A DNA stretch of 64,000 nucleotides from VRUE01 sp963824215 (GTDB taxonomy: Bacteria; Actinomycetota; Thermoleophilia; Solirubrobacterales; 70-9), in contig CAWGOE010000004.1 of assembly GCA_963824215.1 (NCBI GenBank), positions 930,001 through 994,000 on the forward strand, read 5' to 3'. The first letter of the stretch is position 1. Each line of letters starts with the position of its first letter. Of the stretch, positions 54,030-60,967 are shown piece by piece. Made by a program: the position numbers and the translations under genes. Below the pieces are notes generated by a model. It was not told the DNA's origin and ran no database searches. It saw only the letters and a list, made by a program, of their open reading frames with translations.

Positions 54030-54647
54030 CTACGGCTGTTTCTCGGTGTTCTTGGGCGACTCGAAGGCGGCAAGGGCGACAGTCATCGGGATCGGCTCCT
54101 CGCCGCTCTCGGCCATGCGGGCGTTGGCATCCTTCTGCTCCTCGAGTACGAAATGGAAGATCTCGTCGACTCGAGAGATCACGTTGTCCCAGCCTTGCTG
54201 ATCAAGACGAAGCGGCACCCAGGTGAAATGGCGGTCATCGCGAGCATCCATCGTGCCGGCTTCCATTGCCTCTTTCACCCGGGCAACAAATTCTTCAAGG
54301 ATGCCGCCACTGATCATCTCCTTCATCGAGGCGGGCAGGGGAGTCCAAACGTCGTTGTAGAACACCGCGGGCTGCATCGCTCGATAGAAGTGCTCCACGG
54401 CGCCCCGGCGCTTTCCGCCGGTCTCAGTCCTGGTCTGAAACAGCCAGCCAAATTCAGTGAGCAGATCAAAGGCTCGTGAGACCCGCGAGATAGAACCGCC
54501 GCCGAACTCCTCATAAAACTCTTTCGGACTCATCTCCCGGAGATTTAGCTCCATCACGATTTTCATTCGCAGCTCGTCGGCCATGAGTTTCGCCACACGC
54601 AGCGTGTAAGGCACATCGAGCTGGCCTTTCATTCCTCCGTCTGGCAT
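54030..54647 (-). CDS. Winged-helix transcriptional regulator
   Basis: A 205-residue protein with an ArsR/PadR-like winged helix in the first 100 residues: YTLRVAKLMADELRMKIVME, then SPKEFYEEFGGGSISRVSRA and GAVEHFYRAMQPAVF. The rest is a helical ligand- or partner-binding domain with many charged residues. Similar small regulators occur at 55068 and 58839. It ends 30 bases before the riboswitch, so it may share or precede the B12 operon promoter. Its targets are unknown. Confidence 0.72.
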   Translation of the reverse strand: MPDGGMKGQLDVPYTLRVAKLMADELRMKIVMELNLREMSPKEFYEEFGGGSISRVSRAFDLLTEFGWLFQTRTETGGKRRGAVEHFYRAMQPAVFYNDVWTPLPASMKEMISGGILEEFVARVKEAMEAGTMDARDDRHFTWVPLRLDQQGWDNVISRVDEIFHFVLEEQKDANARMAESGEEPIPMTVALAAFESPKNTEKQP

Positions 54648-54797
54648 TCAATTCCCTCCAGCGCTCTTGCTTGGCCGAATGCTGGGAATTCTATTTGATC
54701 TTGTAACGGAACTGTCTGAGCTGTGCCGTAGTTCGGGCGAAGCCCAGAATGCTCTGATTTTCCTGAGCGTTCTGTCACAGCGAAGGGAGGTGAAGAT

Positions 54798-54857
54798 ATG
54801 AAGCTCGCAACTGCCGCGACCGCCATGCCGGTCTTCTCAATCTCGAAGAACGGCTAG
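54798..54857 (+). CDS. Possible 19-residue peptide gene with strong Shine-Dalgarno
   Basis: ATG 54798 follows AAGGGAGGTGA five bases upstream, a near-perfect match to the 16S rRNA 3' end. The frame codes MKLATAATAMPVFSISKNG and stops at TAG. A hairpin (54874-54909) follows, so a short separate transcript is plausible. The gene is divergent from the winged-helix regulator. It could be a peptide signal, a leader or a RiPP-like precursor. I recognise no family; the evidence is the translation signal and isolation. Confidence 0.5.
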   Translation: MKLATAATAMPVFSISKNG

Positions 54858-54873
54858 CAACGCAGCCGCTCTA

Positions 54874-54909
54874 GCCCAGGCCGCCGAACCGTCACCGTGC
54901 GGCCTGGGC
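54874..54909 (+). terminator. Hairpin after the short peptide frame
   Basis: GCCCAGGCCGC (54874-54884) and GCGGCCTGGGC (54899-54909) pair over 11 bp with a 14-nt loop, 16 bases after the peptide stop codon. There is no T tract, so as a terminator it would need Rho or be inefficient. A second, 20-bp exact palindrome at 54936-54955 follows. Confidence 0.45.
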
Positions 54910-54935
54910 ATCCCTGCAAGCACGCAGAAATCCCG

Positions 54936-54955
54936 CTCGGGTTGCGCAACCCGAG
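54936..54955. promoter_or_regulatory. 20-bp exact palindrome before winged-helix gene
   Basis: CTCGGGTTGC-GCAACCCGAG is a perfect palindrome about 110 bases upstream of the regulator gene at 55068. Its exact symmetry suits a dimeric winged-helix repressor, possibly autoregulation by the nearby regulator. It could also be RNA hairpin. No direct evidence is available. Confidence 0.4.
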
Positions 54956-55067
54956 ACTTTCGGTCGCAACATTCGAAGTGAAAGAGCCGATAAGGATTCC
55001 TAAACTACCGCGCCAATTCCTTAACGCCCTATCTGTTTGGGGCTATTGATAGAGGAGCGTTTGCGAG

Positions 55068-55481
55068 ATGACAGGCCAAGGCGGGGAAGCCAAGCGAGAC
55101 AAACCCAGTCGGAGGAAACGCCCTGGCGGGAAGGGCTCCGGCAAGCCGAAGAGCTCGCGACGTCGGAAGAAGGCCGCAGCGCGACCACGGGGTGACGTCC
55201 TCCTTGCGATTGCCCACCCGCTGCGGCGTCGGATCCTGCGTAGGCTGGCCGAGCGTGATGCGCCGACGAGCCCGGCCCAGCTTGCCGAGGAACTCAAGGT
55301 GCCGCTTGGCAAGATCGCTTACCACGTGCGAGTCCTCCGGCGCTTGGGCACCCTCTCGGCAGCTGGCGAGCAGCAGGTCCGGGGCGCAGTCGAGCACTTC
55401 TACACGACCAGAATCAAGAACGATCCTCCAATCGAAACGCTGCTCGAGGAAACGAAGAAAGAGGACGGAGAAGAGGAGTAG
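55068..55481 (+). CDS. ArsR-like winged-helix protein with basic N-terminal tail
   Basis: A 137-residue regulator. The first 40 residues are strongly basic (RRKRPGGKGSGKPKSSRRRK), then a winged helix with LLAIAHPLRRRILRRLAERD and YHVRVLRRLGTLSAAGEQQV. A short acidic C-terminus (EETKKEDGEEE) ends it. The basic tail may add DNA affinity. It is transcribed toward the frameshifted exported-protein gene. Related to the 54030 and 58839 regulators in fold only. Confidence 0.75.
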   Translation: MTGQGGEAKRDKPSRRKRPGGKGSGKPKSSRRRKKAAARPRGDVLLAIAHPLRRRILRRLAERDAPTSPAQLAEELKVPLGKIAYHVRVLRRLGTLSAAGEQQVRGAVEHFYTTRIKNDPPIETLLEETKKEDGEEE

Positions 55482-55582
55482 TCACGCTCGCCTGAACGTT
55501 CGTCCAGCTTGCTTGGGCCGCCCCTGCGTCCGGCGTAGGCTCGCGGCGGCATCTGGAAACTGGAACGTTTATGGGGGAGCGC

Positions 55583-56273
55583 ATGAAGCAGGGGATTTGG
55601 CGATACTCACCGGCACTGGTGATCTCGGTGATCGCGCTTTTCGTCGCACTGGGCGGGAGCGTCTACGCGGCTAAGAAGGCCAAGATCAACGGCAAAGCGA
55701 TCCGGGCGAAGTCGATTCCAGGCAACCGCCTGCAGCCGCGCTCGATCGCCGCTAACCGCCTCAAGCCGGGTGTGCTCCAGGGCGCGTCGAGCACGGCGCC
55801 GCTGACCGGTGCGGAGATCAACGAGTGGACCCTCGGCCAGGTGCCAAGCGCCGCTCACGCGGACTCAGCCGACGCAGCGCAGAGCGCGGTCGATGCTCAG
55901 ACCGCGCTCAACGCGGTCAACGCCGTCAACGCGCAGACGGTCAACGGGCACAGCGTCGGCTGCCTGCCTGGTACGCAGCCCTTCGCCGGCGCCTGCTGGG
56001 AGAAGCTCGGCAAGCAGCGCCGTCGACGCCCCCACCGCGGCGCGCAAATGCGCGGCGCGCGGCGGCGCGCTGCCGGAGGCGTTGCAGCTCGCCGCCTTCG
56101 CCGAAGAGCAGGGGGTGAACCTGGATTCGGGTGATGAGTGGTCGAGCGAGTTGACAACCTTTTCGGGTCCGAATGCCTACGCGACGGTCACGGTTTCCGC
56201 CGGCTCGGTCCTTGGCACGTCTCTAGCTACCACCACCCACGCATACCGCTGCGTCATCCCCCTGCTGCGATGA
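55583..56273 (+). pseudogene. Frameshifted exported protein with coiled N-terminal repeat
   Basis: From ATG 55583 the frame codes a membrane helix (YSPALVISVIALFVALGGSV), a basic linker with IKSIPGNR-like repeats and an Ala/Asn-rich repeat (AQTALNAVNAVNAQTVNGHS) up to about CLPGTQPFAGACWE. It then degenerates into Arg-rich noise, while the other frame from about 56010 continues with SSAVDAPTAARKCAARGGAL and EWSSELTTFSGPNAYATVTV to TGA 56273. A single indel near 55995-56020 joins them. The intact family is a surface protein with a C-terminal lectin-like part. Confidence 0.65.
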
Positions 56274-56277
56274 CTCT

Positions 56278-57222
56278 ATGCTCGTACCGATGCGAAGTGG
56301 CCCGCACAGCGCCTGGCCTCGCGCCGCGGGCGCGCTCGTCGCGCTCTTCTGCCTGTTTGCAGCGCTGATTGCCGTACCGGCTGGCGCCACCGCTTCGGAG
56401 CGCCTCCACCCCACCATCGCTGCCGATCAGGGCGAAACCGCCCGAGTCGCGCGTTACTGGACGCCGGCCCGGATGCACTCGGCACCGCCGCTAGATCAGT
56501 CCCGCAGCGAGCGCCCCCTCGCCTTCCCCAGCTTTGCCCAGGTCGCCGAACCGACCGTCCCCCCCTACGCCGTCAACGGCCGCCTCTTCGTCCGCCAGGG
56601 CAACAAACGCGGCTACTGCTCGGCGACGGCGATCAACTCGGCCAGCCGCAAGCTCGTCCTGACCGCCGCCCATTGCGTCAACTCCGGTCCACAATTTCCC
56701 AACGGCCGGAGCGTCTGGTCGAGCTTCCTCCAGTTCGTCCCCGCCTACAGCGGCACCACCGCACCCTTTGGCGCCTTCATCGCCTACCGCAGATCGGTCT
56801 TCGCGTTGCGGCAGTGGGTCGAGTTCGGCAACCCCAACTTCGATGTCGGCGCGGTCGTAGTGGGTCCCAACGCGGAAGGGATCCACGTCGCCGATGCCGT
56901 CGGTGGCGGCGCCGCGATCGCCACCGACCTCAGCCGCCGCCAGGACTTCCAGACCTTCGGCTACCCCGGCGAGGTGCGCTGGATGCAGGGCTGCGACTCG
57001 CCCTACGTCGGCGACGACGCCTCCACCTACCGCATCCCCGGCCCGCCGACGATCGCGATCCGCTGCCACTGGGCCCCCGGCGCCAGCGGCGGTGGCTGGC
57101 TGATCGAGGGTGGCACGGCGATCAACGGCCTGACCAGCTACGGCAAACGCAAAGACCGCCTTCACACCTTCAGCCCCTACTTCAGCAAGCGCAACGTCGG
57201 CCGCCTCGTCGCCGGGCTCTAA
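56278..57222 (+). CDS. Secreted trypsin-like serine protease
   Basis: A 314-residue exported protein with a signal peptide (AGALVALFCLFAALIAVPAG). The catalytic triad is visible: His in LTAAHCVNSG, Asp in NFDVGAVVVGP and Ser in PGASGGGWL. A prosegment of about 70 residues precedes the protease. It resembles V8/glutamyl-endopeptidase-type proteases of soil actinobacteria. It begins four bases after the frameshifted gene. Its 3' end overlaps the TPR gene on the other strand by four bases. Confidence 0.88.
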   Translation: MLVPMRSGPHSAWPRAAGALVALFCLFAALIAVPAGATASERLHPTIAADQGETARVARYWTPARMHSAPPLDQSRSERPLAFPSFAQVAEPTVPPYAVNGRLFVRQGNKRGYCSATAINSASRKLVLTAAHCVNSGPQFPNGRSVWSSFLQFVPAYSGTTAPFGAFIAYRRSVFALRQWVEFGNPNFDVGAVVVGPNAEGIHVADAVGGGAAIATDLSRRQDFQTFGYPGEVRWMQGCDSPYVGDDASTYRIPGPPTIAIRCHWAPGASGGGWLIEGGTAINGLTSYGKRKDRLHTFSPYFSKRNVGRLVAGL

Positions 57223-57587
57223 GTACCGAGCAGCTCGCGGTAGAAACGGTAGTCGCGGCGGTCCGGCCGCAGGTTGGCGGCGAGCGCCAGGTGGTGGCGG
57301 GCGCGCTCGGTCTGGCCGGTCTTGGCCAGGGCGCGGCCGAGGCAGAAATGAGCGAAGTCGTTGACCTGGTGGGTGTCGACCACCGCCTCGAACTCAGCCG
57401 CGGCAGCAGCGAAGCGCCCGCAGCGGAAGTAGGCGCGGCCGAGCGCCTCCCGCACCGAGGACTTCTCCGGCGCCCGCCGAGCAGCCATCTCCAGCGCCTC
57501 AGTCGCCTCCTCAAAGTCCGCCTCCTCGAGCAGCTCGACACCCCGCCGGTAAAGGCTGAAGGTCGACTCTCTCTCAATACCAGGCAC
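57219..57587 (-). CDS. Small TPR protein
   Basis: A 122-residue protein of tandem helix pairs typical of tetratricopeptide repeats: YRRGVELLEEADFEEATEAL, then LGRAYFRCGRFAAAAAEFEA and LGRALAKTGQTERARHHLAL. It likely mediates protein contacts in the cytoplasm. No partner is evident; it follows the epimerase gene, with a family A hairpin in between. Confidence 0.82.
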   Translation of the reverse strand: MPGIERESTFSLYRRGVELLEEADFEEATEALEMAARRAPEKSSVREALGRAYFRCGRFAAAAAEFEAVVDTHQVNDFAHFCLGRALAKTGQTERARHHLALAANLRPDRRDYRFYRELLGT

Positions 57588-57597
57588 GCACCGAGTT

Positions 57598-57709
57598 TAG
57601 AGACCCCGGTAGGGCTGAAACGTCTTGTACTTTTTCGTCAGGGCCACCGGGCGCCAGCCCACCGACGCTCCACCGAAAAAGTTAAGTGGAAGCCCTACCG
57701 GGGTCTCTA
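57598..57709 (-). repeat. Long hairpin element, family A copy 3 (3' of epimerase)
   Basis: Perfect 19-bp arms at 57598-57616 and 57691-57709. Inside, CGTCTTGTACTTTTT (57621-57635) and AAAAAGTTAAG (57676-57686) are identical to copy 2. The right arm overlaps the stop codon of the epimerase gene and the left ends 11 bases before the TPR start. Different outer arms with the same core indicate selection on structure or a mobile core. Confidence 0.78.
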
Positions 57710-58705
57710 CCCAGCGCGCACCGCAGCAACGGTTTCGCGCAACGTCTCGCGGGCATCGTGGTGCGGCATCCAGTGCAGCTTGCGGCGCGCCCGCGAGGTA
57801 TCCATCAGCACGGGACGGCGCATCGTCTCGATCCAGGCCGCCTCGACTGGCAGGAAGGGCAGGAACGGCGCCACGGCCTCGGCCGCGACCCCGACCGCGA
57901 GCTGGGGCGCTGGCACCGAGTGCCAGCCGAGCTCGTGGGCGAGATCGGAGATGGTCAGCTGACCGGGGCCGGCCAGGTTGTAGACACCGGGCTCGCCGTG
58001 GCCGATCACGGCAGCGCAGAGGGCGGCAGCGACGTCGTCATGGTGGACAAGCTGAAATGAGATCCCCGGGTCGGGCAGCACCGGCCGCAGCGAGGGCGTC
58101 TTGCCGAGCGCCCAGCGCACCGGCCCGGGCAGCTTCTGGCCGAGCGTCAAAAGCGGCACCAGCTCCAGCAACAGGGGCGCTTTCGGCCCGGCGACGATGC
58201 AGGGCCGGAAGACGTAGGCATCGGTAGCGGAGCCCTCCATCGCCTCGGCCAACACCTCCTCGACCTCCGCCTTATCGGCGGAGTAGGGATGGCGTGCGGT
58301 CCCCCGCACCGGCTCGTCCTCGCTCAGCAGTCCCGGCAAGCTGCGATGGAAGCCGTAGGCCGCGACCGAGGAGGTGTAGACGACCCGCTTCACCCCGGCC
58401 GCCGCTGCCGCCTCAAAGACATTGCGCGAGCCGGTCAGGTTGATCTCGCGGCTCTCCCCTCTCCCGGCGACGATCACGAAGGCGAGGTGGACGACGACGT
58501 CGGCTTCGGCGACGAGGGCGTCGACCGCCTCGCGGTCGAGGATGTCGCCGCGCCGGTATTCGGTCTTCTCCCAGCCCTGCGCGCCGAGGTCGAATGGGCG
58601 GCGCGCCATGCCAATCACCCGTTCCACCTCGGGCGCCCGCTCCAGAGCGGAGATGAACGACTTGCCGATCTCCCCGGTTGGGCCGGTGACTGCAATCGTC
58701 AACAT
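57707..58705 (-). CDS. NAD-dependent epimerase/dehydratase (SDR family)
   Basis: A 332-residue extended SDR from ATG 58705, with the nucleotide-binding loop TGPTGEIGKSFISALERAPE. The active-site Tyr/Lys pair is near RHPYSADKAEVEEVL, and VVHLAFVIVAGRGESREINL is typical of sugar-nucleotide epimerase relatives. The substrate is unknown. The longer frame to 58936 only reads into the upstream region. A family A hairpin follows its stop. Confidence 0.86.
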   Translation of the reverse strand: MLTIAVTGPTGEIGKSFISALERAPEVERVIGMARRPFDLGAQGWEKTEYRRGDILDREAVDALVAEADVVVHLAFVIVAGRGESREINLTGSRNVFEAAAAAGVKRVVYTSSVAAYGFHRSLPGLLSEDEPVRGTARHPYSADKAEVEEVLAEAMEGSATDAYVFRPCIVAGPKAPLLLELVPLLTLGQKLPGPVRWALGKTPSLRPVLPDPGISFQLVHHDDVAAALCAAVIGHGEPGVYNLAGPGQLTISDLAHELGWHSVPAPQLAVGVAAEAVAPFLPFLPVEAAWIETMRRPVLMDTSRARRKLHWMPHHDARETLRETVAAVRAG

Positions 58706-58838
58706 GCGATCAATTCTTCCGAAAGTGCGGGGTAGCTGACTCTCTGGGCTAGCTTGGCAATGCAAAGTTGTCACGATTAAGCAAAGATGCCCGAGCGGGC
58801 AGTTCGGTCTACTACATTCAGTACAAAGAGGAGAACTC

Positions 58839-59060
58839 GTGCCAACCCAAGAGATGAGAGCCCTCTGGCATCCGACCAGGGCGCGAATCCTCGAGCTCCT
58901 CAAGACCGCGTCGGCGACCCACTCAGAGCTCGTCAAAGCGGTCGGCGCGCCCTATGCGGAGGTCGCCTATCACTGCCGCGCCCTTTACCGCTCCGGCTGC
59001 ATCCAATACGCCGAGTCGTCCGGCCCCGAGGCCGACGACCCGCTCTTCGAAGCCGTCTAG
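58839..59060 (+). CDS. Small winged-helix (ArsR-like) regulator
   Basis: A 73-residue protein from GTG 58839, behind a strong AAAGAGGAGAA site. It is almost only a helix-turn-helix: MRALWHPTRARILELLKTAS and AYHCRALYRSGCIQYAESSG. It lies immediately upstream of the tRNA and synthetase operon in the same direction, so it is a candidate regulator of it. A short palindrome GCCCG-AG-CGGGC lies at 58789-58800, before its start. Confidence 0.75.
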   Translation: MPTQEMRALWHPTRARILELLKTASATHSELVKAVGAPYAEVAYHCRALYRSGCIQYAESSGPEADDPLFEAV

Positions 59061-59074
59061 CCCGGACGAAAAAC

Positions 59075-59106
59075 CCCTGCAACCGCCCGACTCGGGAGGT
59101 TGTGGG
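59075..59106 (+). terminator. Probable hairpin terminator after the winged-helix gene
   Basis: The segment CCCCTGCAACC pairs with GGTTGTGGGG around a short GC-rich loop, 14 bases after the regulator stop. A partial T run (ATCTTC) follows. It would separate the regulator transcript from the tRNA operon, though readthrough is possible. Confidence 0.45.
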
Positions 59107-59137
59107 GATCTTCAAACTGGACATGACTTCAGTTCCG

Positions 59138-59166
59138 TTGTTACACTCCGAAATTATTGAATAGTG
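59138..59166 (+). promoter_or_regulatory. Candidate promoter for tRNA-synthetase operon
   Basis: An AT-rich island, unusual for this DNA, lies at 59107-59191. TTGTTA (59138-59143) and ATAGTG (59161-59166) are 17 bp apart, a possible -35/-10 pair, placing transcription start near 59173, about 19 bases before the tRNA 5' end. The -10 match is weak. Confidence 0.3.
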
Positions 59167-59191
59167 ACTCTGCTGTTCGATAAACAGATAC

Positions 59192-59264
59192 GCACCAGTA
59201 CCTCAATCGGTTAGAGGATCGGGTTTGTAAGCCGAGGATCCGGGTTCGAGCCCCGGCTGGTGCA
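59192..59264 (+). tRNA. tRNA with TGT anticodon (threonine by codon), atypical stem details
   Basis: The 73-nt cloverleaf has a perfect 7-bp acceptor stem (GCACCAG/CTGGTGC), D-stem CCTC/GAGG with G18 G19, and a perfect T-stem CCGGG/CCCGG with loop TTCGAGC. The anticodon loop TTTGTAA gives TGT, reading ACA (Thr). Odd points: a G-G mismatch closes the anticodon loop (31-39), the 10-25 pair is C-G, and the variable loop has four bases. CCA is not encoded. It stands 23 bases before an arginyl-tRNA-synthetase-like gene in the same direction and may be co-transcribed. Confidence 0.85.
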
Positions 59265-59287
59265 TCGGCGCTGGGTTCGCCGGGACT

Positions 59288-60967
59288 ATGGACATCAATC
59301 TCTTCGACTACTTCGACGAAGCGGGAGGCGGGGGTGACGCCCAAGCGCACTGGACGCTGCGAGCGCCCTACCGCCCGCACGAGCGCCATGACCTGATGCT
59401 CGTGCCGCGGGTGGACGGCTGGCAGGAGAACCCGGGCGCGCTCGCCGCCCTCGAGGAGATCGAGCGCCAGCCCTGGGTCAACTCGGTTGCCCGCGAGGGC
59501 AAGCAGGCCTGGCTGCGCCTCGACGACGGCTGGGTGGCGGAGCGGGGAGCAGCCCTGGAGCAGGGCGAGGAGGCGGTTGCCGGCTGTGGCGATATCGCCG
59601 CGGGCCGGCGCTTCGCGCTCAACTTCTGGGACGCCAACTCGACCAAGGCGCTCCACATCGGGCATCTGCGCAACCTGGCGCTCGGCAACGCTCTCGGCAA
59701 CGCTCTCGGCGAGGCCGGCGGTGAGATCGAGCGCCGCAGCATCATCTGCGACATCGGCCGCAGCATGGGCGAGGCGATGGCCGGCGTCGTGCGCAGCGGC
59801 AAGTACCCGCAGGGATCCGGTGAGGGCAACGGGGTCAAGAGCGACCACTTCGTCGGCTACTGCTACGCCGACTACGTGAAGAACGGTGCCAATGGGGCCG
59901 CTCTCGGCCTCGCCCAAGACCACCCCGCCGACTCGCTCACGCGCGAGGTCGACGTCCATGACGACAGCGCCGACGAGTTGCTGCAGCGGGTGCTGAACGG
60001 TGACCAGACGGCGCTGGAACTGTGGTCGCAGACGCGCGCCTGGGTGATCTCCGGCCAGCGCAAGACCCTGTCCCGGCTCGGCATCTCCTTCGACCGGGTC
60101 TTCTTCGAGTCCGACTTCCTGCCTGAGGTGACGGAACTGGCCGAGCTCGGCCTGAACGAGGGAACGCTGGAGAAACGCGTCGACGGCACGGTGATCTACA
60201 TGACCGACCGCGAGGAGCTGGAGGAAATGCCGCTGGTCCGCTCCGACGGGGTGCCGACCCAGCACATGCGCGCCCTCGCCTACTGGCTGGCCGACACCGG
60301 CCTCGACGGCACGACCTCGGTCCAGGTCTGTGGCCAGGAGTGGTACGCCCACGTGACATGCCGCCGGCAGCTGATGGCTGAGCTTGTCCACACCGACAGC
60401 GGCAACGGCTTCCACCCCTACCACGACATCTTCCACGGCATGGTCGCGCGCGAACGCGAAAAGATCGCCTCGAGCAAGAAGGACGCGGTGCTGATCGACC
60501 ACCTGGTCGAGTGGATCGACGAGCAGATCGAGGCCGATCCCGAGCGCGAGGCGATACGCCGCGGCCACCCTTCCCCCGACCGCGTCGCCTCGCAGGTCGC
60601 GCTGGGCTACTTCCTCCTGCACACGGCGACCAAGCGGGTCGACTTCGAGCCGGAGAAGCTGCTCGCCGAGGACAAGGCGCTCGGCTGGGACCTGGTGCGG
60701 GCACGATCCCGCAACGGCAACGGCGCGGCGCCGGTGGACGCGCCCGAGCTCGATCCCGACTACCGCTTCGCCGTCGTCCAGGCGGAGACCTACGGCCGGC
60801 TGCTGGGCCGCGTCACCGAGACCCTGGAGGTGGCGCCGCTGGCCCGCTACGCCTCCCATCTCTCCCGCTGGCAGCTCGCCGAGGAGCGGGCGCCTCACGT
60901 GCGGCGAGTCGTCCAATCAACCCTCGACCGGACCGCACGCGGGATCGGTCTGGAGGCAGCTGCATGA
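59288..60967 (+). CDS. Arginyl-tRNA-synthetase-like paralogue
   Basis: A 559-residue class I synthetase-like protein. The HIGH signature is present in NSTKALHIGHLRNLALGNAL (about residue 120), and CDIGRSMGEAM replaces the usual ND.GRQ. The KMSKS position reads EKIASSKKDAVLIDHL. After VALGYFLLHTATKRVDFEPE a shortened DALR-like anticodon domain ends the protein. Low resemblance to housekeeping ArgRS, adjacency to a tRNA gene and coupling to metabolic genes suggest amino-acid activation for a product rather than translation. It overlaps the next gene by ATGA; no good ribosome-binding site precedes it. Confidence 0.8.
   Translation: MDINLFDYFDEAGGGGDAQAHWTLRAPYRPHERHDLMLVPRVDGWQENPGALAALEEIERQPWVNSVAREGKQAWLRLDDGWVAERGAALEQGEEAVAGCGDIAAGRRFALNFWDANSTKALHIGHLRNLALGNALGNALGEAGGEIERRSIICDIGRSMGEAMAGVVRSGKYPQGSGEGNGVKSDHFVGYCYADYVKNGANGAALGLAQDHPADSLTREVDVHDDSADELLQRVLNGDQTALELWSQTRAWVISGQRKTLSRLGISFDRVFFESDFLPEVTELAELGLNEGTLEKRVDGTVIYMTDREELEEMPLVRSDGVPTQHMRALAYWLADTGLDGTTSVQVCGQEWYAHVTCRRQLMAELVHTDSGNGFHPYHDIFHGMVAREREKIASSKKDAVLIDHLVEWIDEQIEADPEREAIRRGHPSPDRVASQVALGYFLLHTATKRVDFEPEKLLAEDKALGWDLVRARSRNGNGAAPVDAPELDPDYRFAVVQAETYGRLLGRVTETLEVAPLARYASHLSRWQLAEERAPHVRRVVQSTLDRTARGIGLEAAA

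Noticed and set aside
59141..60916. Long minus-strand open frame of 591 codons opposite the synthetase-like gene
   Set aside because: It is low in conserved motifs and lies antisense to a gene with clear class I synthetase signatures; long antisense frames are expected in GC-rich DNA.
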